From positions 6,356,400 to 6,420,399 of the forward strand of contig NC_031476.1 of the NCBI RefSeq assembly GCF_000006565.2: a stretch of DNA of 64,000 nucleotides, given 5' to 3'. Under the pieces are notes generated by a model. The model saw nothing but the letters and a program-made list of their open reading frames with translations. It was not told the origin of the DNA and did no database searches. Positions 11,151 to 21,980 of the stretch are shown here, piece after piece (the first letter of the stretch is position 1; every line of letters begins with the position of its first letter). This stretch comes from Toxoplasma gondii ME49. Taxonomy: Eukaryota > Apicomplexa > Conoidasida > Eucoccidiorida > Sarcocystidae. A program made the translations under genes and the position numbers.

Positions 11151-11988
11151 CGGCGAGTCTCGTGGACGCTGTGGAGACGCAGCTGCAACAACCGATTTGT
11201 GGATCGGAACCGCTGGAGCCGTGAATAACGGATTCAACAGTAGAGCAAGCTTGTCTACGCTCCTCCTCTAGTCAAAGCAGTTAAGACAAAGCCGCCGGAA
11301 GCGTTGGTTGCGCAGGTCACCACAACGAGGACTACCAGCTAAGTGCAATCTTGTCCTGCACGAAGACGATGCCTGTTCATCGTTGATTTTGTGTGTCGTA
11401 GTGGCTCTCTTCCCTACCCCAATGTGTTGAAATGTATGTGTTGGGACAGACAAGTTTTGTACACGCGTTTTATGTTCAGCAATATGTTGCGAGATTTGTG
11501 TCTAGACCCGAACAACCTGCACTACGAAGTCCAGGGTCCACTCCTCTCTGATACTTTTACCAGTATGTCAAGTTTCTGTTCAACTACCACGAGGAGAGTG
11601 TATGATTAAAACTGCTCAGTTTCTCGACCAAACTGGGTAAACCGGCTGTGTTGCATCGCTGTCATTAACTCTACGTCACTGCTAGCGTGGATCTAAGCTG
11701 GGTTTCCGATGGGCTGTAATTACAATAATTTCAACGTTCTGTGCTGAAATTTGAAACATGGAAAAGTTCAATAGATAGACGCCCAATTTTTAGCGAGATT
11801 GTGCCCACACTATACGCTTTCATCGTACACGCGGAAATCGAAGAGGGTTCCCTCTGTAGGCCATGACCGTCAAACAATCCGTACACCTGCAGAGCGGTGA
11901 AAGACAACGCGGTCATCCTCAAAGAGAAATATGTATGAACTTTTCACAAAGTGAATTGCTTGATTTGCAACTCGCCATGCCCACAAAA
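11151..11988. other. Convergent intergenic region
   Basis: This lies between the mL49 stop and the stop of the large minus-strand gene, so it holds both 3' UTRs. No coding signal with splice support or recognised motif is present. Confidence 0.5.
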
Positions 11989-14655
11989 TTAAAAAGCTGC
12001 GTCGATCCCAAGGGCGAAGTCGGTTGATGCATATAAAGGTGCGACATCCTGGCGCTTGGCCTTCTGCCGAAAGTACTTCAAGCTGGTGTTCTTCGATTGG
12101 TCTGCCTGCAGTGCCATGTCTCTATCTGCCGTCAGTTGTACACTGAGCATGGCTTCACAAGACGGGTCCAGAAGTGGGACATCGGAGCTCGACCAGCTTA
12201 ACCTGTGCACGGAAGCCCAGTCATTTGTGACCACCTTCTTCTCACCATAAACCCTGCCGTTTCGTGGAGAGAAATTTGGAGACTTTTCCACCTGGTCGGG
12301 ACGTCCACTCCCAAAAGGAGCTGCGGCCCGCGCAGAGGATCGCGTCCGATTAGCCTTGAAGTAGTTAGGGGAAGGGATTTCCGAAGTAGCGTGGTGGTCC
12401 AAGCGTAGAGTTTCCTGCTGTCTCCTGTAGCCACGTGTTTGAAGCCTCTCTGCGATAATTTCCTGCACCTTTTGTATCATCTTCGGATTAGACCCGACGT
12501 TGACAATCCAGTCAATTGAAGCGTTCACATCGTCCAGAGTGACAACTGTTGAGGAAGGTGGAGTAGAATTACTCCAGTCACTCACCATCGGTGACTCTTT
12601 GCGGATCTTCCCGGATGCAGTGTCTCGCCGAGTGCACGACACTTCACAGTAGCTCTCGTCAAAATATTGGTTGCCGGTGTAAGTTGACCATCCATCGCTC
12701 CGGGCACCTTGACTGCCACTCGGAGATGTGGAAGTTACACTCAACCTACAAGGAGACTCTTCCTTTCTTCCACGAAGCAACGCTTTCTTCGACAACACTT
12801 GCTCCTGGCCGTTTCTTGACGAATTCTGCCCAAACTGACCTACCGACCTGAGTGATGGTGCAGCGGTGGGTGCTGTCTTTCGATTTACGTTTCTGCCCTC
12901 GAAGTGGCGCCTAGTCTCGAGCGGCCGAGGAGGTCGTCTGCATCTTGGTCTTTCTCTTGACATGCTCGGCAGTTCCGCAAATTCACCTTCCGTAATTTCT
13001 CTGCTTTGAGGCAATTCGTCTCTATCGGATCCATTCACCTCCATGAAGTCAACTTCTGAATGCGAACTCCTTTCTCGATGCCGAGAGACCTCGAAAAGGC
13101 CATACTCGTTCGCTTCGCTGCCGCTTGCCATTCTCCTAGGTGTCTGCGGTAGCGACAAATCATGACGATAATTCGATAATTCTGAGTCACCACAAGAGTC
13201 GGCTTCCCACTCCTGTTGCTGAGCAGTATTCCGATCTCGCAGTTGATCTTGAAAACTCCGATGGTGCATGCTCCGGATATCATGAGAGCCGACGCAGCCC
13301 GACGCCTGCACATGAATGTTGTTCTCTCTAGACGCGCTGTTTTTGCGTCGGCATCCTACAGTTTGCCTTTCGTCGTCTGCCATAGTATCTTTTGCAGCCT
13401 CTCCTGCTTCTTCCCGAGTATTTCTCCAGCGGCACTCATTATTCACAGACAGCCTCCATTCGGGAAACGATGAATGATCACACGCATCACTGCCGATCGA
13501 TCCACAGAAATCCGAGTTGTGCTCGTTCTGGTTGGATGCACCGGAACCCACAAAAATTTTCTTCAGACACTTATTTGCCCTGTTCCCCAAGTCTCTTGAA
13601 CGAATCGTTCGGCCGTTGTCCGTGCTCTGACTAGCACAGTGGCAACTTTTGTGCTTCAGTCGCTGCGAAAAACCAACTTCCTTACACTGTCTTTCTGGTG
13701 GAGCAAGACTCGCCTCGAGAGGGAAAGTCCCTGGTTGTCCGCCCCGTCGACATATAGAGTGACTACCATGAGTCGCTGGCGGTGAATTTATGTCTCTCCT
13801 CCATCCAACGGTCTGACTACTTCTCATTTCCCGTTCAGAACTGCTTGAGAAATCGACCCACGAAACACCACTTGCCTCGCTGGTGCTCTCGCTGTTGTAC
13901 GACTCGTCGCTTCCACTTGACTCCGTTCGCAAAGCATTTTCCTGGGTCATTCGTGAGGCAAGTCCTTGACTACCCTTCGATAGACGCTCTGCGTACCTTG
14001 TGGCAGACAAGTGTCGGCGACTCCTGTCTTGCCTTTGTGTGCCTTCGTACGGAACACCTGCCTCGCAACTGCTCACATCAAGCCGCACCGGCGACCACTG
14101 TCCCGCATGTTGACTTAAGAACTTTTCGCTGGCGCTGTTGCTGATGATGCCAACCTTCGGGGACATATTTCGTGCTGGTGACTCGCTTATGCAGAGCCTT
14201 TGCTGCATTGAAGGTGGTGATCGCGACCGACAGTTCGCTGACTGCACGTTTGCCGCATCCTCAGGGCACGAGCTTGCACTATCACCGCCAGTGCCACACG
14301 CCTCAGAAGGTGAGTAGGCATCGGAACCAGAATTTCCACACGTGTGCCTTCGCCCTGTAGCCGAGTTTAACAACGCCGAAACTACCTCAGCTGGAGCAAA
14401 CCCCTGAAGGCGGCGACGTGAACAGACCCGGGCACGCCGCCGAGCTGACGCGAGCCGGACTCGACCGTCGCCTAGTTTTGTCCAGTGCCTCTGCATTGTC
14501 GATGTGCAGGCGATTAGATACCCGTTACAAAATATCGAGCTGACTAGGTATGGTACCTTTTGATCAGAAGACGCACAGCCAGCTGTTGGGAAGAATGAGA
14601 ATTTCTTAAAGATGTGTCCTGCCACTCGTAACAGCTGGATGGACGGCGTGAACAT
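11989..14655 (-). CDS. Large Ser-rich hypothetical protein, single exon
   Basis: An uninterrupted frame of 888 codons starts at the first ATG (14655); the frame is open further upstream but without an ATG. Such a long open frame in an intron-rich genome is convincing as coding sequence. The protein is low in complexity, rich in Ser, Arg, Glu and Asn, and hydrophilic, with stretches such as SGSDESYNSESTSEASG. The N terminus MFTPSIQLLRVAGHIFKKFS is mildly hydrophobic and basic and could be a targeting segment. One region looks folded: DDVNASIDWIVNVGSNPKM followed by an amphipathic stretch (IQKVQEIIAERLQTRGYRR), about 150 residues before the end. No domain was recognised, so no function is proposed. 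It could be a nuclear or cytoskeletal scaffold typical of coccidia, but that is a guess. Splicing inside the frame cannot be excluded. Confidence 0.65.
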   Translation of the reverse strand: MFTPSIQLLRVAGHIFKKFSFFPTAGCASSDQKVPYLVSSIFCNGYLIACTSTMQRHWTKLGDGRVRLASARRRARVCSRRRLQGFAPAEVVSALLNSATGRRHTCGNSGSDAYSPSEACGTGGDSASSCPEDAANVQSANCRSRSPPSMQQRLCISESPARNMSPKVGIISNSASEKFLSQHAGQWSPVRLDVSSCEAGVPYEGTQRQDRSRRHLSATRYAERLSKGSQGLASRMTQENALRTESSGSDESYNSESTSEASGVSWVDFSSSSEREMRSSQTVGWRRDINSPPATHGSHSICRRGGQPGTFPLEASLAPPERQCKEVGFSQRLKHKSCHCASQSTDNGRTIRSRDLGNRANKCLKKIFVGSGASNQNEHNSDFCGSIGSDACDHSSFPEWRLSVNNECRWRNTREEAGEAAKDTMADDERQTVGCRRKNSASRENNIHVQASGCVGSHDIRSMHHRSFQDQLRDRNTAQQQEWEADSCGDSELSNYRHDLSLPQTPRRMASGSEANEYGLFEVSRHRERSSHSEVDFMEVNGSDRDELPQSREITEGEFAELPSMSRERPRCRRPPRPLETRRHFEGRNVNRKTAPTAAPSLRSVGQFGQNSSRNGQEQVLSKKALLRGRKEESPCRLSVTSTSPSGSQGARSDGWSTYTGNQYFDESYCEVSCTRRDTASGKIRKESPMVSDWSNSTPPSSTVVTLDDVNASIDWIVNVGSNPKMIQKVQEIIAERLQTRGYRRQQETLRLDHHATSEIPSPNYFKANRTRSSARAAAPFGSGRPDQVEKSPNFSPRNGRVYGEKKVVTNDWASVHRLSWSSSDVPLLDPSCEAMLSVQLTADRDMALQADQSKNTSLKYFRQKAKRQDVAPLYASTDFALGIDAAF

Positions 14656-15845
14656 CGTCCGAGCTGCCACGGCAGCTTGTGGCACCGTTCACCTTAGCAC
14701 GCAGAGCGAAGGAAAAAGTCACTTGAGAGAAGGGACAACACGCTTTTACGGGACACAGAAAGATGACGCAGGAAACCGAATGACTCTGTTGGCCGTTTAC
14801 GTCGTTGAGTTATCTTTTGAGAGAAACCGCCGTCATGGTCTTACTGAGCTAGCACTCCGGCGAAGTCTCGATAGCCCGAGTGACTGACCGCCGGCGGTGC
14901 CAGGCAGTCCAAGATTGACTGCCCGGACAAAATGTTGGCAGTCAAATCCGAAAGTTTTCAACCGACAAAAGTGTAACCAGATTTTTGTGAAGGAAAAAAT
15001 ATACTGAAGTTGACGCAGGTCCTCTACGTACTGTTTTGCGTAGACTCAGGTGTGTTGCTCTCCAACTCCTCCGGACACATGGTGACAATGCGGAGCGCCT
15101 CAGCACCAGATAGAGGTGGAGGTCGCTGAGGTTCTCGATGTTTGAAAACAGAACCCGCAGTGCGCGTTGCACTGGCTGGCGGTATGATGGGGTCTACGTC
15201 GGCTTGCCTAACAGAGATGCACCAGACGGACGTCTTGGTGCGTGTCGAGCAGCAAACAGGCACTCGGCAATACTTCAGCCATCGACTGTCAACCGCGACT
15301 GAAACTGAAACTAGTCGATTTACGGAGTGGGAGTTCTCATTTCACAACAGCCGCTGTGCGACTTTACAAGAAAAGCATTAACGATAAACGGAGTACGTAG
15401 TGCTAGGAACAGGCCACAGCAGTCAGCGAAAATATCTTTGGTATCCGAATCGCGGGGCGTACAGCCACCATTTGACGATCGCTGAAGTCGAGAAACCGGA
15501 TTAGGTACTGGTGATTCTACTACCACCCACTAGCCTTCTCGGAAAAGTACTCTCCGTGACCGTGCTTCGGTTTTCCACTGTTTCCTCGTTCAACGTTTCG
15601 CCAACGAAAAAAGATGTATGTAATTCAATGTTGCGATCTGGCAACTGTTCGGTGCTGTCTGTACACTGCGGTCTTTCGTCCATAGCTTGCCGCTATGAGA
15701 GGCGCCGAGTACTGAATCACTCTGTGAGAAGAAATGAGGGTACCACTGGCTGCGTAGGAGGCAAAACGGCGAGGCAAACATCCCTGGGCCAATTACTTGT
15801 GAAGTCCATCCACTTGCAGTATACCGCTCAGAAGCAGCAATCACG
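14656..15845. other. Intergenic, no gene recognised
   Basis: This is the divergent region between the large minus-strand gene and the small membrane protein gene. Open frames on both strands (for example 15590-15845) are mutually overlapping and lack motifs. Confidence 0.4.
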
Positions 15846-17116
15846 ATGCGGAGCTTCCTGGAACAAGCCAGAAATTCCATATCGATGTCGCTGCAGTCAC
15901 CGACGCCGCCAGCACCGCTTCCTCCGCCGGTGGACACTATGCATAACACACTAAAAAGAATCAATCTGGTACGATTTCTGGTCAGCAGTGTAATCTTAGA
16001 AAACTGTCAGGCACCGCAAGCAGGCGACGGCGGTCACCACATTAACAGCGGGAATTTGTTTGACAGCAGCGATCTCTTTGACGAACGACTGCGAAAATTT
16101 GAGAGGCAAGCAAGGTTCTCTAAGGAACTCCAGTGCCGTACCTTATGGGCTCCAATTCTTAGCCGTGTCAATGATTCTGGCGTCACTCCTTGCTCTGGTT
16201 CGACGGCAGCTATCTTTCTAGCACAGTGAAGCATCGTGCACTAGCAAGTCACTTCAGAGTGGTATGACCGCTATCATCATGCGCATCAAAGAACCTGCCA
16301 GTGTGAATACCCAAAGCAAGATCATTATACATCCGTGGTATGACGAAACTGCTTTTCATAGCGGTAACAACGCGTTCCCACAGTCAAGGCGATGCTATTC
16401 AGGTCGATAAAGGAGCTCGTTGAGGTGAAAGCAGCCAATAAATCCTTTCATTACGTATGGGAAAAAAACTTGTCTTGCAGGTGTCACTAAGCAGCGGGAC
16501 TGTGACAATTGGGTAAGGTTGTAGATCCTTAAATGTGCCACGTGAAGCGACCCACGCACGTGTTTCAGATTCGCGGACATTATCCTGGTACTTGTGACAT
16601 TCTGCCGATCGAAAGACATGGCTGCTCTGCATTGAAGATTTCCTTAGACATATTTGCATCACATAATGTTGGCGGCCGTCTCCATGATGTCTTTGGTCGC
16701 ACTTGCCATGGCGATCGCATTTTCAGTAAGCGAGAGGCCCCCCGGTTACTTGCTTCGAGATGTCGAATCTCTGCGCAGGACTGCAGTGAGAGCAATCCAT
16801 ATCTCTTTTGGGGGTTGACTGGAGCTTCTGCAGGTAAGGTTGTTCACCCTGTTATTTGTGCATGATAGATAGTTGAGAGCCGTGTGACACTTAGCAACGA
16901 TTTGTCTCTGCGCGACTTCAAAAGTCCTCATCATTCGCCATTTGCCATACGGTATGGAGTTTAACAAGCACGTTTATAGGGAAAGTCGGGAACTCCATCG
17001 TCCACCTAAAATTCCCAGGTGCTATGGAATATGCCACGATATATTACACTAATTTGCTGTCCGCGTTGGGTGCCGCCTGGGGGTACGCTAAAGGGGCGTT
17101 CACCTCGAAGAAGTAA
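15846..17116 (+). CDS. Small four-helix membrane protein, function unknown
   Basis: Six exons fit together in phase: 15846-15929, 16000-16114, 16481-16512 (32 bases), 16648-16725, 16779-16833 and 16980-17116, for 166 residues. After a Pro-rich start (SPTPPAPLPPP), hydrophobic segments follow: ATAVTTLTAGICLTAAISL; HIMLAAVSMMSLVALAMAIA; NPYLFWGLTGASAG; and IYYTNLLSALGAAWGYAKG, with a basic end TSKK. Small-residue-rich helices and a lysine tail resemble small mitochondrial or ER membrane proteins. No family was identified. The separate exons all need splicing for the hydrophobic reading frame to continue, which supports the model, but the first two exon junctions are the least certain. The first intron is 70 bases. 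The gene converges on a small minus-strand gene 168 bases downstream. Confidence 0.6.
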
Positions 17117-17284
17117 ATCCCGATGTTCCAAGACGACTGAGTAGGAATTCATCACCAAGACTTCAATCGTCTGACCTGCCTATATTCCTTAACCGAGCTA
17201 ACGGCACTGAATGGAGCGGCACCCACTATACACAGAGCTGGCCGACTACGGAGGAAATTATACTGCCGTTCAGCGGACCCCTAA

Positions 17285-17851
17285 TCAGTACTTTATTTCT
17301 TCTTCTTCTGGAAGGCGACTCTCTTGTCTTTCTATTCTGAAATCAAGTTGATTTGGATCGAGCACGTTTTTGCCGTCAACACATTGCGATTCACCATCGG
17401 CTTGTGGTTGAGTGGGAGGCACGCCTGTCCGTCGCCAGTCGCCCTTTTCGATGGGAATAGCCTTGCCCGTGCTTGGATCCATGTATGGCGATGAAGCAGG
17501 CCTGTTTAGCAGACACAGGCAACCTCAGAGCTGCTTTCAAAGCGGTAAGAGATCACGAGAATATTTGCACTGTACATAAGGCCAGTCGTACTCTTCAACT
17601 TACTGGTCCTTCGGCGATGAAACGCGTAGTTCTGGGAGTTTACTGGACGATGGGGGGCACTTGCCACCGGTATCACTCTCCCCTGTGCTTGGCATTGTGC
17701 TTCCTTTTTCGAAGTCGAACTTTGCAAACTCCTCGCAGATACCACACGCTTGCCAAGAGTGCGGGAGACGGCGGTGTCCCCGTGCGCCGAGCAGCCACCT
17801 GATGTCACAATTCGAGAAGCGCAGCCACGTTAAAAAGTCTAGAGTTGACAA
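17285..17851 (-). CDS. Small protein with SDHAF4-like D-P-x-T-G...G-D-W motif
   Basis: Two exons, 17851-17604 and 17501-17285, join in phase 2 to 154 residues. The join creates PKDQPASSPYMDPSTGKAIP followed by EKGDWRRTG. SDHAF4/Sdh8 proteins, which help assemble succinate dehydrogenase flavoprotein in mitochondria, end with a similar N-P-x-T-G-E ... Y-G-D-W-x-x-x-G-R motif. Here the motif is not C-terminal: about 45 further residues follow (ending LPEEEEIKY), and the final D-F is absent. The N terminus (MSTLDFLTWLRF, then Arg-rich) could be a mitochondrial leader. The resemblance is by eye and short, so the function is tentative. A competing frame in exon 1 (17808-17506) also looks presequence-like but does not join in phase to the motif exon. 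Confidence 0.45.
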
Positions 17852-18706
17852 CCACTGGCTCTCTCTCCCCTACTTCTCTTGATGGCACCGGAAACGACAC
17901 AAAAAGAAGGTCGTTTGGTTCTCAACATGGTCGCACCACGCTTGGAGTCGGTGGCTAACAGTGCGCTTATCCATCTGATTCCTAGGACACCTGTAAAGAC
18001 GGGAACGGTGACCAAGTCAAAGGACACGTTACATGCTTCACAGAGCTCAAAACCATTACCAAGAACGACAGTATGGCAGATTCATTAGCATAGTGGCATG
18101 TGATAACAGCGACGATACTGAAGACACACGCTATTGAGTTCGGCTGGATAAACGGTGCGCCAAGTCCCTGGGCGCAGGCTCACACAAACACTCATTTCTC
18201 TTTCAGAGAAATAGCGGTTGCATCTTTATAGAAGTGTGTGGCAAAATAGCCACGAAAGCCAGCGAAAACTTACTAGCTCTCAGGAAATGCCCTTGAAGTG
18301 AGGAACCGAAGAAAAGTAGGTATGCCAGCGGTTAGCTTTGGCGTACAAGTAGGAAACTCGCGAGTTATTCGCCAGACACAGTGCCTTCTAGCTACTGTTT
18401 TGCCTCGACGTTCACCTCTAACGGAGATGGAGGAAATAAAATATGTCAGTAGTCCATCACAACCAAAGAATATGAGCCCGAACTGGTAATGCAGTGCACC
18501 TACCTGTCGATTGCCTGATTACAGCTTGGGATCTGCATGCTGGTACGTTCTGTGTGTCGCAAGTATGCTTACCGTTGACAGACTGCACCCCTGCTCACAG
18601 AGGAGAAGAAACCGAGCGCTTTGTAAGAAAACACTTTTTATAGACAGTGTCTGACGTTGGCGTGTCAAAGACTCCGTGGTGAGGTAATTCGACGATTTTC
18701 ACGGCG
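17852..18706. other. Divergent intergenic region upstream of ClpB
   Basis: Expected to hold the promoters of ClpB and of the small minus-strand gene. No heat-shock element or other regulatory site could be identified with confidence, and no coding signal is seen. Confidence 0.4.
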
Positions 18707-21700
18707 ATGCTGCGCCAGGGTTGTCGGTGTCCGCTGCGCGGACCCGCCAAAGTGGCGGTTGCCTTCAAGGAAGCGCCTTTATCACGTGCAGTATCCGTGA
18801 ATCGTTCATCAGGATGCTCCTCCTTAGTTTCTCTCAGGAGCTTCTCCACACGAGGGAGCCGTCTCATCTTTTCGGGGGATTTCAGCAGTAGGTACCGTGG
18901 TCGCTTTGGTCTGTCGTATTCAGACCTATTGGGCTTCGAACGACGTCCACGGGAAGCACTAGACCACATTCCCCGCTTTATGCAAGCCTCTTGTTTCTCG
19001 GCAGCTGCCAACACTCCAGGATTTTCTCTGAAAGGAGATGACTACACGGACCGAGCTCTTGAGGCCCTGGCGGGAATGATATCGTTGGCGCAAGAATACA
19101 GCCCTCCGACGTTGGAAACCGAACTTCTCGTGCTGTCTCTTTTAAACCAAGGTGAAGATGGCCTGTTCACAATGATCATGAAACAGGCAGGTGTGGACCT
19201 AGACAAGCTTCGCAGCGGAGTTGTTGATTTTGTCGAAAGACATCCGACTGTTTCTGACAATAGCACACGGACGTTGGGTCCGGTGCTGCAGAAGGTGCTG
19301 TCGAGCGCCAACAGCTTGCGGCTCCAGTGGCATGATGAGTATATATCTGTTGAGCACTTGGCGGCTGCCTTGGCAGATGAAGACTCGAGGTTTCTTGTTA
19401 GATTTCTGAAAGAATCGAAGCTGACAGCCAATGACATTCGGCAGGCAATCAAGGCCATCCGTGGCACTCGGCGGGTAAATACAAAGACACCGGAGGTGTC
19501 CTATCAGTCCCTTAAAAAGTATGGCAGAGATCTGACAGAAGCAGCAATGGCCAATGAGTTAGATCCTGTGATAGGGAGAGACAAGGAAGTCCGACGCGTC
19601 ATTCAGATCCTCAGTCGCCGCACTAAGAACAATCCCATCATCCTTGGCGACCCTGGCGTTGGGAAGACCGCTATTGCCGAGGGTCTTGCACAGCGGATTG
19701 TCTCCGGGGACGTCCCAGACACTTTGGCAGGCCGCCAGCTTATCTCGCTCGATCTAGGTGCGTTATTGGCGGGTGCGAAGCTGAGAGGCGAGTTCGAAGA
19801 GAGACTGAAAAGTGTGATCAGGGAGGTTCAGGAGAGTTCAGGACAGATTATTCTCTTCATAGACGAAATTCATATGGTTGTTGGTGCCGGGTCCGCCGGC
19901 GAAAGCGGCATGGATGCTGGGAATATTCTGAAACCCATGCTGGCACGAGGCGAACTCAGGTGCATCGGAGCGACAACTCTCGATGAATACAGAAAATATA
20001 TTGAGAAAGACAAGGCGCTCGAACGTCGATTCCAAGTAGTACTTGTTGACGAACCCCGAGTGGAAGATGCTCTGTCTATTCTCCGAGGCCTCAAGGAACG
20101 CTACGAGATGCACCATGGAGTTAGCATTCGTGATTCGGCCCTTGTAGCAGCCTGCGTCCTTTCCAATCGGTACATCCAAGGTGAGAGGAGCCTCATGATT
20201 TTGCGCGACGTAACAACAACTGTGCGTTTTGGCGATCCGTATTCTTAAATGAATGTGAGCGGTCGCTGTTATGTCACACGCGAATTCCTTCTGCTCGTAT
20301 AGAACGGCAAATGGAAGGAGGGGCCCTTTTGGCGAGGAGAGAAGCGAACCCATACTGCAGCAGCTTTTCCTTTTCCCATTTTCGCTTGCAGATCGTTTCC
20401 TGCCCGACAAGGCGATTGACTTGATCGACGAAGCGGCTTCCAAGATTAAGATCGAGGTGACGTCAAAGCCGACGCGTTTAGATGAGATTGACCGCAAGCT
20501 TATGCAGCTGGAGATGGAGAAGATATCGATCGTGTCAGACATGAAAGGCGGGCAGGACGCAGCTGAGCAGCAGCGGCTCCAAACGTTGGAGAAAAAAATG
20601 GCTGATCTAAAAGAAGAGCAGTCGCGGTTGAATGCGATTTGGGAACAAGAGCGGGCGGAGATCGAGAAGATTGCAGATCTTAAGCAAGAGATCGACGAAG
20701 CGAAGGTGGAGCAGCAGAAAGCCGAAAGGGAATACAATCTGAACAAGGCAGCTCAGATACGGTACGGCAAGATCCCAGAGTTGACGCAGAAGCTCGCGAC
20801 TTTGGAGGCAGCGGCTAAACGAGAAGAACTTTCCTCCTCGCGGCTTCTGAGAGACACAGTCACAGCAGAAGACATTGCGCAAGTCGTTGGGTCATGGACG
20901 GGGATTCCCGTTAGTCGTCTCGTAGAAGGGGAGAGGGAGAAGCTTCTGGGTTTGGAAAAGGCACTGAACGACCGGGTCATTGGCCAGGAAGAAGGCGTTC
21001 GTTCTGTGGCTGAAGCGATTCAGAGGTCCAGAGCAGGTCTGTGCGACCCAAATCGGCCGATTGCCTCGCTGGTCTTTTTAGGCCCTACGGGTGTCGGCAA
21101 GACTGAACTGTGTAAGGCTCTTGCAAGACAGCTTTTTGACACCGAAGAGGCCCTGCTTCGATTCGACATGTCCGAGTATATGGAGAAGCACTCGACTGCG
21201 CGCCTCATTGGAGCCCCGCCTGGCTACATTGGCTTCGACAAAGGTGGGCAGTTGACAGAGGCTGTGCGGCGGAGGCCGTACTCCGTGCTGCTGTTCGACG
21301 AAATGGAGAAGGCGCACCCGGAAGTCTTCAACATCTTCCTGCAAATTCTGGAAGATGGAATTCTCACGGACAGCCACGGCCACACCGTGAGCTTCAAGAA
21401 CTGCATCATCATCTTCACGTCCAACATGGGCAGCGATCTGCTCCTCCAGGCCTCAGGCACCAAGGACAGAGAGGAAGTCACCCAGGCCCTGATGGAAATC
21501 GTTCGGAGGCACTTGCGCCCGGAGCTGGTGAATCGGATGGATGAATTCGTTGTCTTCAATCCTCTAAGTGAGGCGAATCTCTTCGGCATATTCGACCTCG
21601 AAGTAGCCAAGCTGCAAGCCCGCCTCACTGACCGCCGCCTAACTCTGAGCGTCACCCACCGGGCCAAGGCGGACATTGTCCAGGCTGCCTACGACCCGAA

Positions 21701-21980
21701 CTTCGGCGCCAGACCACTGAGGCGGGCGGTGCAGCACACCCTGGAGACGCCTCTCTCTCGGCTGATTCTTTCGGGGTCGATTAGCAACGGCCGTCGCGTT
21801 GGCGTTGCGTCGAAGCAGGAGGAGCTGCCGGTCTCAAGTGAGAAGATCGAGGATTCCAAGATTCCAGAGAACCTCCAGTTTTTTCTCTATCCTCAAGAAG
21901 GCACGGCGCAGCACATGCTTGCCAGTGGCGATACGGGCGACGCTACCAAGGACACGGGGGAAACGGCTGCGTTCTCGTGA
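18707..21980 (+). CDS. CLPB: ClpB/Hsp100 disaggregase, organelle-targeted
   Basis: AAA+ unfoldase that with Hsp70 extracts polypeptides from aggregates by threading them through a hexameric pore. Exons 18707-20180 and 20392-21980 join in phase to 1,020 residues, restoring [20 protein letters not shown]. Domains: leader of ~100 residues; Clp N domain ([13 protein letters not shown] onward, ~residues 107-250); NBD1 with Walker [10 protein letters not shown] (~314) and Walker B ILFIDEIH (~383); the full-length coiled-coil middle domain (ClpB rather than ClpA/ClpC); NBD2 with Walker [10 protein letters not shown] (~722), pore loop GYIG (~769) and Walker [11 protein letters not shown]; and a C-terminal tail ~70 residues longer than bacterial ClpB. 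NBD1 has GAKLRGEF where ClpB usually has GAKYRGEF, so the pore tyrosine is Leu. The leader is basic and Ser/Arg-rich ([12 protein letters not shown]), which fits mitochondrial import. Apicoplast targeting is less likely because no hydrophobic signal peptide precedes it. Confidence 0.95.
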
